NCBI GenBank assembly: GCA_913055695.1
Contig: CAJXKF010000007.1
Location: 105,086 to 169,085 of the forward strand
Reading direction: 5' to 3'
DNA: 64,000 bases
From: an uncultured Methylophaga sp.
GTDB taxonomy: Bacteria > Pseudomonadota > Gammaproteobacteria > Nitrosococcales > Methylophagaceae
The notes below the pieces were generated by a model that saw only the letters and a list, made by a program, of their open reading frames with translations, was not told where the DNA came from and ran no database searches. Of the stretch, positions 11,262 to 20,127 are shown piece by piece (the first letter of the stretch is position 1; every line of letters starts with the position of its first letter). The position numbers were made by a program, and so were the translations under genes.

Positions 11262-11768
11262 ATGCCGAATCTCTCTGTTATTGCTTCACCCCGGCGCTTT
11301 CTGCCTTTACTGTTGCTGGTGATGCTGCTCACAGGCTGTGGCAGCAGCCCGAAAATGCCCTCGCCCGCTTTCAAACCTGAATTAAAACCAGCCGCAGCGG
11401 ATACTGAATCCACCCTGTCACGACTTTATCAGCAACATACAGACTGGCGCGGCACCCCCTACCGTCTCGGTGGCCAGAGCCGGAGCGGGATAGACTGCTC
11501 AGCCTTTGTGCAAATCACCTATCAGGATGTGTTCGGACTCCGTTTGCCGAGAACAACCTCTCAGCAGATCCGGGCGGGGCAGCCGATCAGCAAAACAGAT
11601 TTACAGGCTGGCGATCTGGTGTTTTTCCGTAATGGCAATCATGTCGGAATCTATCTTGAAGACGACCATTTTCTGCACGCCTCCACCCGCCTCGGTGTCA
11701 CCATCTCCAGCATGAATAATATTTACTGGTCACGAAAATACTGGCGCTCAATAAGGATCAAACCCTGA
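11262..11768 (+). CDS. NlpC/P60 family lipoprotein (Spr/MepS-like peptidoglycan hydrolase)
   Basis: Lipobox LLTGCG; GTPYRLGGQSRSGIDCSAFVQ and GDLVFFRNGNHVGIYLEDDHFLHAS. Confidence 0.93.
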   Translation: MPNLSVIASPRRFLPLLLLVMLLTGCGSSPKMPSPAFKPELKPAAADTESTLSRLYQQHTDWRGTPYRLGGQSRSGIDCSAFVQITYQDVFGLRLPRTTSQQIRAGQPISKTDLQAGDLVFFRNGNHVGIYLEDDHFLHASTRLGVTISSMNNIYWSRKYWRSIRIKP

Positions 11769-11780
11769 TTAGTGCAGCTT

Positions 11781-12194
11781 TCACTGTGTCATTTGTGATA
11801 CTGAATAGCTGGTCTCTGAAATGCTGACAGCCACTGAAACCGGCTCAGCGCTGTCAATATTGATAACCACCGGAATCAGTGGATACAGCGTGTTTTGATT
11901 GTTTTGCTGGAAAAACTTCTGATTTCTTAATACCAGCCTGTACACGCCTCGATGATCGTTCCCGCGAAGAAAACCTGCAAACGCTCCCTTTTGATTACTG
12001 ACCTGACTGTCTACCAGCCGCCAGGTCGAGCGGGTCTCGCTAAAATGAAACAGCACCACCTGCATGCCTTTGATGGGTTCGCCTGTTTCGGCATCGCTCA
12101 CCGTCAATTTTAGCTGGGGCTTAGCTTCAGTGGCCTGAAGTGGCGCTGTCACCAGCAGCGTAGCCAGCAACAGCAGCGTTTGTGGCCTCATCAC
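11781..12194 (-). CDS. Secreted transthyretin/5-hydroxyisourate-hydrolase-like protein lacking catalytic residues
   Basis: Signal peptide, then LKLTVSDAETGEPIKGMQVVLFHFSETRSTWRLVDSQVSNQKGAF..GVYRLVLRNQKFFQ..LYPLIPVVINI..ISETSYSVSQ, matching the HIU hydrolase layout. Confidence 0.65.
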   Translation of the reverse strand: MMRPQTLLLLATLLVTAPLQATEAKPQLKLTVSDAETGEPIKGMQVVLFHFSETRSTWRLVDSQVSNQKGAFAGFLRGNDHRGVYRLVLRNQKFFQQNNQNTLYPLIPVVINIDSAEPVSVAVSISETSYSVSQMTQ

Positions 12195-12511
12195 TCTGAG
12201 CGGTATATCGTTTCATACTCAGGATTTTCCAGCCGCGGATCGTCGGCCTCCACGCACTGAAAGGTAACGTCGTAGCGATAGCGAACCTGATGCTGCTTGA
12301 AAATCTTGATTACCAGCAGGGATTTAGCCATTTCATTACAGTGATTTTCAGCCAGACCCAGTGCCGTGCCCTTGGCCGTGGTGTCATCCAGATCTGTAAC
12401 GGTAATAGTATAGGTCTCACCGCCCAGAGTGCGGACACCGGAAGTTTTGACGCCACAGGCACTGATCGCAAACAGCGCCAGCAAGGTGGCAATAACAGCG
12501 ATAGTTTTCAT
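12191..12511 (-). CDS. Small lipoprotein of unknown function
   Basis: 106 aa, lipobox FAISACG; overlaps the start of the downstream gene by 4 nt. Confidence 0.8.
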   Translation of the reverse strand: MKTIAVIATLLALFAISACGVKTSGVRTLGGETYTITVTDLDDTTAKGTALGLAENHCNEMAKSLLVIKIFKQHQVRYRYDVTFQCVEADDPRLENPEYETIYRSE

Positions 12512-12549
12512 TCAAATTCCTCAGCTAAAAAACGCCATAAGGTCTGACA

Positions 12550-12568
12550 GACAATGATCATTATCATC
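12550..12568. promoter_or_regulatory. Candidate Fur box
   Basis: GACAATGATCATTATCATC matches 15/19 of GATAATGATAATCATTATC; 39 bp upstream of the start at 12511. Confidence 0.6.
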
Positions 12569-12599
12569 GCATCTGCTGACTGCCACAATGGGCAGAAAT

Positions 12600-13631
12600 T
12601 TACTGAAAGAAAATCACGGTGACGCCAATAGCGTAACTCAGCAGTACCAGCACCCCTTCAAAACCGATATTGCCCAGACCATGACGCTCACGACGCAGCA
12701 GGCCCAGTAACAAAATGCCGGTCAGCAGAATATTGAGCGCCATCCAGAACGCCAGCGTATCCGACACCGCCAGGTAGATCGAGCCCGGCCGGTAAGCCAT
12801 ATCCGACAACACCAGAAACAGCACATCAAAGGTATTGCCGCCAATAATATCGCCGAGCGCCAGCGCCAGCGCCCCGCGTCGCACAGCGGTAATCGCAATC
12901 ACCAGTTCCGGTATGGACGTCACGACCGCGGTGAATATAGTCCCGAACAATGTCTGACTGAGACCGGTATGACGGGTGATCGCAATCCCGGTTTCGGCAA
13001 TCAGCCAGCCGCTCACTGCCACCATCACTGCTAATAATAAAAATGGTATCCACAATCCCAGTCCCGCTGAAGCCATATTTGCAGACGGTGGCGAGGGCTG
13101 CTCTGCCCTGGTCTCACTGGTTTTCTTGGGAGACCACATAGGCGTGTTATGTGACTGGCGCAGTAAACGCAAACCAAACAGATAAGCCGCCAGAATCACA
13201 AAGGAAAGGATATCCACCGACCAGACCGTGATGCCAGGCCCAGCCATGGCCAGCATCGGCAGCGACAGCATCACCACCAGCAGCACGCCCTGCATCAGAT
13301 TTTCTTCCGATGCCGCCGCATGCTCGAGGTTAGCGTTGCGATAGAGCATATCGGCAATCACCAGAAAGGTCGTCTGCGCTGCAATACCACCAATCGCGTT
13401 ACCGAAGGCGAGTTCTACGGCCCCCTCCCAGGCGGACGTGACCGAGGTGATTGTGCCCGCCAGCGAAGTAATAATGCCGAGAAATACCGCACCGAGGATA
13501 GCCTGTCCCAGGCCGGTGATATGCGCCAGCTGCTCCGCCCGCTGCGTCAGCCAGACACCGCAGATACCCACAACGGCACCGGCAGCGAGGAAGATGACGA
13601 GATTAATGCCTAAACTGAGGTCGACAAACAT
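12600..13631 (-). CDS. Sodium/calcium (CaCA) family cation exchanger
   Basis: Two alpha repeats: TSVTSAWEGAVELAFGNAIGGIAAQT and TSIPELVIAITAVRRGALALALGDIIGGNTFDVLFLV. Confidence 0.9.
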   Translation of the reverse strand: MFVDLSLGINLVIFLAAGAVVGICGVWLTQRAEQLAHITGLGQAILGAVFLGIITSLAGTITSVTSAWEGAVELAFGNAIGGIAAQTTFLVIADMLYRNANLEHAAASEENLMQGVLLVVMLSLPMLAMAGPGITVWSVDILSFVILAAYLFGLRLLRQSHNTPMWSPKKTSETRAEQPSPPSANMASAGLGLWIPFLLLAVMVAVSGWLIAETGIAITRHTGLSQTLFGTIFTAVVTSIPELVIAITAVRRGALALALGDIIGGNTFDVLFLVLSDMAYRPGSIYLAVSDTLAFWMALNILLTGILLLGLLRRERHGLGNIGFEGVLVLLSYAIGVTVIFFQ

Positions 13632-13782
13632 GTGACTCCGGTTTGGGTTGGGATCTTGGTGTCTATCCTAGCGGGTGGGGTTGGGAGTTGTCATTGTTGT
13701 TGCGGTTTTGGTTTTTATCGACTCAGGTTTTTTCTTTAGTCAGGTGATTAGATCAAAGCTCCATCCCATATCATGGATTGAT

Positions 13783-14058
13783 TTTCGCCTTGATGGCGAG
13801 TTCATTTTTTGCGTGGCCAAAAAACGAACCAAAAAAGGCCAGACCCATGCTTGCCCTGGGGGTCCCCCCCCCCTTTTGTGCTGACGAGTAGCGCAGGTTT
13901 ATCTGGGTAAGGATTGAGCAGTGTCTGAGCGCAGCGAGTTTTGCTCAATCCCCAGATAAACTGAGCAACGCAGTGGAGCCGCAGGCCAGCACAATGGGGC
14001 GCCCTAGGGTTGTTAGGGAAATGGGCGCGCATTTCCCTGACTCGCCATCAAGGCGAAA
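13783..14058. repeat. 276-bp intergenic nested-palindrome repeat element, copy 1
   Basis: Perfect 19-bp terminal inverted repeats TTTCGCCTTGATGGCGAGT (13783-13801) and ACTCGCCATCAAGGCGAAA (14040-14058), with internal inverted repeats; related to 54716-54988 in inverted orientation. Confidence 0.85.
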
Positions 14059-14062
14059 TAAT

Positions 14063-14491
14063 TCAGTTAGTTAGAAACTGCCGTCTAACTGAAGGGAGTA
14101 AAAGCAGTGTCAGGAAAGCAATGAAAAGTACAATAAACATGCCCATCAACAGTGGCAGTGTCGACTGAGAAGACAACAACCTTTGAGCAGCGATACTAAT
14201 ACCTATCAATTGATAAATACCTGCCACTAAGCCCAACCACCATGACCAGCGATAATGTTTAATCAACCCAAAGCCAATGACTAATGCCATAACAAGCACT
14301 AACCATGTTTTTGGCAAGCTAAGGCTATATTTCAAAGTATATGAACTACCTGATATGAGGTAGTGAAAAAAAATGCCACCAAAAAAAGTGATGGCATAAA
14401 GAATGGCCAGAATTCCAGCAAGTTTGGCGTATCCATTTCGCATTATTTCATCCTTGGTAGTCGGTTGTGTCTTCATATAAGGCATCAACAT
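14063..14491 (-). CDS. Hypothetical membrane protein (start may be internal, about 14443)
   Basis: Multiple hydrophobic segments; noticeably more AT-rich than its neighbours. Confidence 0.6.
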   Translation of the reverse strand: MLMPYMKTQPTTKDEIMRNGYAKLAGILAILYAITFFGGIFFHYLISGSSYTLKYSLSLPKTWLVLVMALVIGFGLIKHYRWSWWLGLVAGIYQLIGISIAAQRLLSSQSTLPLLMGMFIVLFIAFLTLLLLPSVRRQFLTN

Positions 14492-14516
14492 CTTATCCGA
14501 CGTTCAAACTCAATAC

Positions 14517-16022
14517 TTACTCTGGTCTCATATGCGGGAAAAGAAGAACATCCCGAATCGAAGGCGAGTCGGTCAACAACATGACAAGACGGTCGATACC
14601 AATCCCCTCTCCCGCTGTCGGCGGCATACCGTACTCAAGAGCCCGGATGTAATCGGCATCAAAATGCATCGCTTCATCATCACCGGCATCTTTTTCAGCG
14701 ACCTGGGCCTGGAAGCGCTCGGCCTGATCTTCGGCATCATTGAGCTCGGAGAAGCCATTGGCAATCTCGCGACCACCGACGAAGAACTCGAAACGTTCGG
14801 TGACAAACGGGTCATCATCACTGCGGCGGGCCAAAGGCGAAACTTCGGTCGGATAGGCGGTGATGAAGGTCGGGTCCATCAGGCGGTGCTCAACCGTTTT
14901 CTCGAAGATCTCGATTTGTACCTTACCTAAGCCGTAAGTCTCCTTGATCGGAATATCGAGACCAGCGGCAATTTCACGAGCCGCTTCCAGTGTTTCAAGA
15001 TGCTCCGGCTTGATACCCGGATTGAAGTGCAGGATCGATTCCCTGACCGTCATACGGGTGAACGGCTTGGCGAAGTCGATATCGAGACCCTGGTAATGCA
15101 CCTGTGAGGTACCCAACACATCCTGGGTCACTGTGCGCAGCATATCCTCGGTCAGGTCCATCAGGTCGTGATGGTTAGCGTAAGCCTGATAGAACTCGAC
15201 CATAGTGAATTCCGGGTTATGGCGGGTCGACAACCCTTCATTGCGGAAATTACGGTTGATTTCAAACACCCGCTCGAAACCACCGACAATCAGCCGCTTG
15301 AGGTAGAGTTCAGGCGCTATACGCAGGAACAGGTCCATATCGAGCGCATTGTGATAGGTGGTGAACGGACGCGCGGTCGCACCGCCCGGAATCGCCTGCA
15401 TCATCGGCGTTTCGACTTCAAGGTAGTCCTTGCTCATCAGGTAGCGGCGAACACCGTCAATAATCAGCGTGCGCAGACGGAATACATCACGGCTCGCTTC
15501 GTTCATGATGAGATCAACATAGCGCTGACGATAGCGGGTTTCCTGATCCGACAGGCCATGAAATTTTTCCGGCAGCGGACGCAAAGACTTGGTCAGCAAA
15601 CGGATATTATCGACCAGCACCGACAGTTCGCCTTTCTGAGTGCGGAACATCACGCCTTCAGCAGCAATAATGTCACCCAGATCCCAGCGTTTGAACTGGG
15701 CATAAACGCCTTCCGGCAGATCGTCACGTTTGACGTAAAGCTGCATATCTCCGGACATATCACGGATATTGGCAAAGCTGGCTTTACCCATCACCCGTTT
15801 GGTCATCATCCGACCGGCAATTTTGACCCGGCGCGGGGTTTCGGCCAGTTGCTCGGCGCTCCAGTCTGCATATTCGGCGCTGAGCTCTGCATTCATCACA
15901 TTACGGCGGAAGTCGTTGGGAAAGGCATTGCCCTGTTCACGCAGTTCGGCCAGTTTTTCGCGACGCTGCGCGATCAGTCGGTTTTCGTCCAGTTCGGTTC
16001 CGGTTTCGGTTTCGTTGCTCAT
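14517..16022 (-). CDS. lysS: Lysyl-tRNA synthetase (class II)
   Basis: [24 protein letters not shown] and [22 protein letters not shown]-type motif 3; follows prfB. Confidence 0.97.
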   Translation of the reverse strand: MSNETETGTELDENRLIAQRREKLAELREQGNAFPNDFRRNVMNAELSAEYADWSAEQLAETPRRVKIAGRMMTKRVMGKASFANIRDMSGDMQLYVKRDDLPEGVYAQFKRWDLGDIIAAEGVMFRTQKGELSVLVDNIRLLTKSLRPLPEKFHGLSDQETRYRQRYVDLIMNEASRDVFRLRTLIIDGVRRYLMSKDYLEVETPMMQAIPGGATARPFTTYHNALDMDLFLRIAPELYLKRLIVGGFERVFEINRNFRNEGLSTRHNPEFTMVEFYQAYANHHDLMDLTEDMLRTVTQDVLGTSQVHYQGLDIDFAKPFTRMTVRESILHFNPGIKPEHLETLEAAREIAAGLDIPIKETYGLGKVQIEIFEKTVEHRLMDPTFITAYPTEVSPLARRSDDDPFVTERFEFFVGGREIANGFSELNDAEDQAERFQAQVAEKDAGDDEAMHFDADYIRALEYGMPPTAGEGIGIDRLVMLLTDSPSIRDVLLFPHMRPE

Positions 16023-16024
16023 GC

Positions 16025-17120
16025 TTATAATCCTGATTTCAGCGACGCTTCGATAAATTGGTCCAGATCGCCGTCAAGTACGGCCTGGGTATTGCCAGTC
16101 TCGACATGGGTGCGCAGGTCTTTAATCCGTGACTGGTCGAGGACATAGGATCGAATCTGACTACCCCAGCCGATATCCGATTTCGATTCTTCTGCGGCCT
16201 GCTTGACTTCGTTCTGCTTCATTAATTCCAGCTCGTACAGCTTGGCCCGCAGCTGGTTCATGGCACGGTCACGGTTCTGATGCTGACTGCGCTCGGTCTG
16301 GCACTGCACCACGGTATTGGTCGGTACGTGGGTGATGCGCACGGCCGAATCGGTGGTGTTAACGTGCTGACCACCAGCGCCACTGGAACGGTAAGTATCG
16401 ACACGCAGATCGGCCGGGTTGATTTCAATTTCGATGGTCTCATCGACTTCCGGATAGACAAACACCGACGCAAATGAGGTATGACGGCGGGCACCGGAAT
16501 CGAATGGCGATTTACGCACCAGACGATGAACGCCGGTTTCGGTACGCAGCATGCCGAAAGCATATTCGCCTTCAAAGCGCACGGTGGCACTCTTGATACC
16601 GGCGACCTCACCGGCTGAGACTTCCATCAGTTCGACCTTGTAGTCATGGTCCTCACCCCAGCGCAGATACATGCGCAGCAGGATATTGGCCCAGTCCTGT
16701 GCTTCCGTGCCGCCGGAGCCGGACTGAATATCCAGATAGGCACTGTTTTTATCCAGTTCGCCGGAGAACATGCGCTGAAATTCGAGTTTCTCCAGGCCTT
16801 TTTCCAGTTCATCCAGATCAGCGATAACCGCATCAAAAGTGGCCTGATCGTTTTCTTCCGCTGCGAGTTCAAGCAGATCCTGGGCATCATTCAGGGTATC
16901 GCGGTGTTTGGACAGCGTGCTGACGATTTTTTCCAGACTGGCCCGTTCCTGACCCAGTTTCTGGGCCCGTTCCGGATCGTCCCAGACGCTGGGAGATTCA
17001 AGTTCGCGGGTAACTTCGATTAAGCGTTCAGACTTTTCATCGAAGTCAAAGATACCCCCTAAGATCGTCACTGCGATCACGAAGGTCTTTAATACGTTGT
17101 AATGGCGCGCCTAGTTCCAA
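16025..17120 (-). CDS. prfB: Peptide chain release factor 2, expressed through a +1 programmed frameshift
   Basis: Main frame has [21 protein letters not shown] and [20 protein letters not shown]; 24-codon upstream frame (TTG start, [24 protein letters not shown]) ends at TGA 17046-17048. Confidence 0.96.
17045..17060 (-). promoter_or_regulatory. prfB +1 ribosomal frameshift site with internal SD
   Basis: Minus strand reads AGGGGGTATCTTTGAC: SD-like AGGGGG, slippery CTT, in-frame TGA C. Confidence 0.96.
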
Positions 17121-17211
17121 GGTTAACCTCTGATATTGAGTAAAGGATGAAACGCCGGATAAAAACCGGCAAAACGCTATATTGTAACGGATTAATCGTG
17201 TTTTTTGTGGT

Positions 17212-18027
17212 TCAGCGCTTGGGCAGAAAGCGCATCGGGTCGACCGGCTTGCCGTTACGGCGGATTTCAAAATGCAGCTGATCGCGCTGGGTGCCGGTGC
17301 GGCCCATCAGGGCGATTTTCTGACCACTTTTAACAACAGCGCCCTCTTTGACAAGGAGCCTGTCACTGTGCGCGTAAGCGCTGAGATAAACATCATTATG
17401 TTTGATGATCAGCAGATTACCGTAGCGTGGAAGACTGTTGCCGCTGTAGACCACTTTGCCGGAAGCCGCTGCATAAACCGGTTGCCCTGACTGACCTGCA
17501 ATATCAATGCCCTTGCGACCGGGGCTGCTGTTGGAATAGGTCGAGACCACTCGTCCCTCTGTCGGCCAGCGCCATTGCAGGTTCTGATTGCCGACAAAAG
17601 GCTCTGCTGATGGTTTCGGTTGCGGTTGTGGCTTCGCTGCGGTGGTCTTCGGCGTCGGCGCTGGCAGCGGTTTAGCCTGAACCGATGGACTCGGCTTGAT
17701 CGGCTGGGTTTTGGTCGGCTGCGGACTGCTTGCTCGCTGCGCCGTTGTAGCGCTGGTCGGTTTGAAACGGATTCTCTGGCCGACATAGATGGTATAGGGC
17801 GAACGGATGTTGTTGATACGGGCAACATCCTTGTAGTCCATGCCATAGCGCCAGCTTATTGAGTACAGCGTATCGCCTTTTCTGACCGTATAGTAACTGG
17901 GTGGTGTGGCGATTTTGCGCTCGCTGCTACGGTCATCACTGTAAGAACCGACTGGCGCTACAGCCCGACCACCGCCGCCACAGGCGGTCATCATGATCAT
18001 CAGCAATAGCGGCAGAATCCATTTCAT
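17212..18027 (-). CDS. nlpD: NlpD-like LysM/M23 peptidase-domain lipoprotein
   Basis: Lipobox MTACGGG; LysM YTVRKGDTLYSISWRYGMDYKDVARINNI; C-terminal LytM domain. Confidence 0.93.
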   Translation of the reverse strand: MKWILPLLLMIMMTACGGGGRAVAPVGSYSDDRSSERKIATPPSYYTVRKGDTLYSISWRYGMDYKDVARINNIRSPYTIYVGQRIRFKPTSATTAQRASSPQPTKTQPIKPSPSVQAKPLPAPTPKTTAAKPQPQPKPSAEPFVGNQNLQWRWPTEGRVVSTYSNSSPGRKGIDIAGQSGQPVYAAASGKVVYSGNSLPRYGNLLIIKHNDVYLSAYAHSDRLLVKEGAVVKSGQKIALMGRTGTQRDQLHFEIRRNGKPVDPMRFLPKR

Positions 18028-18029
18028 CT

Positions 18030-18605
18030 CTATGCAAATATCAGGTAAGCCATCACCAAAATCAATACCGTCAGCCAGCCCAGCCTGTCGACCCAGAGGT
18101 GCAGACTGGCCTCCAGTTCCGGTCCGCCCCAGCGCATCAGGCCTGCAACCAGAAAAAACCGCATACCGCGGCCTATTAATGAGCCGATAACAAAAGGCAG
18201 CAGTAACATATTGGCAGCGCCGGCAGCGATAGTAAAAATTTTATAGGGGATCGGGGTAAAACCGGCGATGAAAATCGCCCAGAATCCCCACTTATCAAAC
18301 CAGGCTGCGGCCTGCTGATACGCATGCATATAATCCAGTGAGATCAGCCAGGGTTCCGCCATCTGAAAGGCGAACAAGCCAATCGCATAACCAAGCAGCC
18401 CACCCAGCACCGAGGCAATCGTGGTCAGCGTGGCATAAAACCAGGCGCGGTCGGGCCGGGCCAGGCTCATCGGCGCCAGCATGACATCAGGCGGAATCAG
18501 AAAAAAGGACGACTCACTGAAACTGACCAGCGCCAGCCAGTAGCTCGCATATTTGTGACGGGCCCAGTGCATAACACGGGCATAAAGACCGGAAAATAAA
18601 CGCAT
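18030..18605 (-). CDS. YqaA/DedA-like inner-membrane protein
   Basis: Membrane protein with GFWAIFIAGFTPIPYKIFTIAAGAANMLLLPFVIGSLIGRGMRFFLVA. Confidence 0.88.
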   Translation of the reverse strand: MRLFSGLYARVMHWARHKYASYWLALVSFSESSFFLIPPDVMLAPMSLARPDRAWFYATLTTIASVLGGLLGYAIGLFAFQMAEPWLISLDYMHAYQQAAAWFDKWGFWAIFIAGFTPIPYKIFTIAAGAANMLLLPFVIGSLIGRGMRFFLVAGLMRWGGPELEASLHLWVDRLGWLTVLILVMAYLIFA

Positions 18606-19267
18606 CAGATTTGACCGCTCAACAGGGGTACAAAGCTGACCGGATCCAGTTCGGTCTCCTCATAACGGTCCCCGACACGGTCTATCACCCGCAGTGACTG
18701 TCCCATACTGCCTCCAACCGGGATCACCAATCGGCCACCCGGTGCCAGTTGCTTGAGCAGTTCATGCGGCACCTGTTCGGGCGCGCAGGTGACGATAATG
18801 CCATCGTAAGGTGCATACCACTCCCAGCCCCAATTACCATCACTGTGCTTAAGCTTAATATTATTCAGTTTAAGCTGGTAGAACCGTTCACGAGCCTGGT
18901 TCTGCAGCGGCGAAATGCGTTCCACACTGAACACACGGGACACTAGTCTAGACAGCACCGCTGTCTGATAACCGGAACCAGTACCAACTTCCAGCACTTT
19001 TTCCCGTTCACCGTCACCGGCAAGCAGGATTTCGGTCATTTTAGCGACGATGTAAGGCTGGGAAATAGTCTGACCATGGCCGATAGGCAGCGCAGTATCC
19101 TCATAAGCACGACTGGCCAGGGCTTCATCGACGAACAGATGGCGTGGCATTTCACGGATCACAGCCAGCACCTCGGGGTTGGTAATGCCGCGCTCCTGCA
19201 AGCGGGCAACCAGCCGGTCACGGGTACGTTGTGATGTCATGCCGATACCGCGGTAATCCGTGTTCAT
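18605..19267 (-). CDS. pcm: Protein-L-isoaspartate O-methyltransferase
   Basis: [42 protein letters not shown] and [16 protein letters not shown]. Confidence 0.96.
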   Translation of the reverse strand: MNTDYRGIGMTSQRTRDRLVARLQERGITNPEVLAVIREMPRHLFVDEALASRAYEDTALPIGHGQTISQPYIVAKMTEILLAGDGEREKVLEVGTGSGYQTAVLSRLVSRVFSVERISPLQNQARERFYQLKLNNIKLKHSDGNWGWEWYAPYDGIIVTCAPEQVPHELLKQLAPGGRLVIPVGGSMGQSLRVIDRVGDRYEETELDPVSFVPLLSGQI

Positions 19268-19268
19268 A

Positions 19269-20015
19269 TCAGCAATCTTTCAGCCACCTGGCGACACCAT
19301 CGATGGCGTCATAACGGGTCAAGTCGATTTGCAGCGGCGTAACAGATACCGCGCCGCGGCGAATAGCATCAAAGTCGGTGCCGGGACCGGCATCCTCTTC
19401 ATCACCGGCCGGACCGATCCAGTACATCGGCCGTCCGCGCGGGTCGAACTCCTTGATGACCGGTTCCGCTTTGTGGCGATGGCCGAGGCGGGTGCTCTCG
19501 ATACCGGTGATTTCCTCGATAGGCAGGTCAGGGACATTCACATTGAGAATGGTGTCTGCCGGCAGTGAAGATGTTTTCAATCTGGACACCAGCTTCTGCG
19601 CCACCCAGGCTGCAGTCTCGTAATGCGTACCGGTATGTGAGGCCAGTGAAATAGCGATGGCCGGCAGGCCCAGAAAGCGACCTTCCATTGCCGCAGCGAC
19701 GGTGCCGGAATAGAGCACATCATCACCCAGGTTGGCGCCGGCGTTAATACCGGAGACCACCATATCCGGATCTTCATCCAGCAAACCGGTAATCGCCAGG
19801 TGAACACAGTCCGTGGGCGTGCCCTCGACCCGGTAGACGCCGTCTTCCTGCCTTTCCAGCCGCAGCGGGTTTTCCAGGGTCAAAGAATTGCTGGCACCAC
19901 TGCGATTTCTGTCAGGTGCCACCACGGTAATATCACCAAAACTGCTTAATGCATCGGCCAGGGTGCGAATGCCCTGGGATAGATAACCATCATCATTGCT
20001 GATCAGGATTTTCAT
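19269..20015 (-). CDS. surE: 5'/3'-nucleotidase SurE
   Basis: [23 protein letters not shown] and [27 protein letters not shown]. Confidence 0.97.
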   Translation of the reverse strand: MKILISNDDGYLSQGIRTLADALSSFGDITVVAPDRNRSGASNSLTLENPLRLERQEDGVYRVEGTPTDCVHLAITGLLDEDPDMVVSGINAGANLGDDVLYSGTVAAAMEGRFLGLPAIAISLASHTGTHYETAAWVAQKLVSRLKTSSLPADTILNVNVPDLPIEEITGIESTRLGHRHKAEPVIKEFDPRGRPMYWIGPAGDEEDAGPGTDFDAIRRGAVSVTPLQIDLTRYDAIDGVARWLKDC

Positions 20016-20085
20016 TATGATTTTAGCCTAATTGGAGCTCTGAAATACGCTCCATATCTTAGCAAGAATGTGAACTGCTAGTTAG

Positions 20086-20113
20086 AAAAAAGGCATCCGA
20101 AGATGCCTTTTTT
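20086..20113. terminator. Intrinsic terminator, probably for the fdsA-type gene
   Basis: AAAAAAGGCATC CGAA GATGCCTTTTTT; near symmetric, so bidirectional. Confidence 0.88.
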
Positions 20114-20127
20114 ATTGGAAATACCGC

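Noticed and set aside
15168-16148. 326-aa plus-strand ORF
   Set aside because: Antisense to lysS and the prfB 3' end; shadow ORF.
17046-17270. Short ORF upstream of and out of frame with prfB, suggesting a pseudogene or frameshift error
   Set aside because: The AGGGGGTATCTTTGAC cassette shows it is the programmed +1 frameshift of RF2; the shared part starts at TTG 17120.
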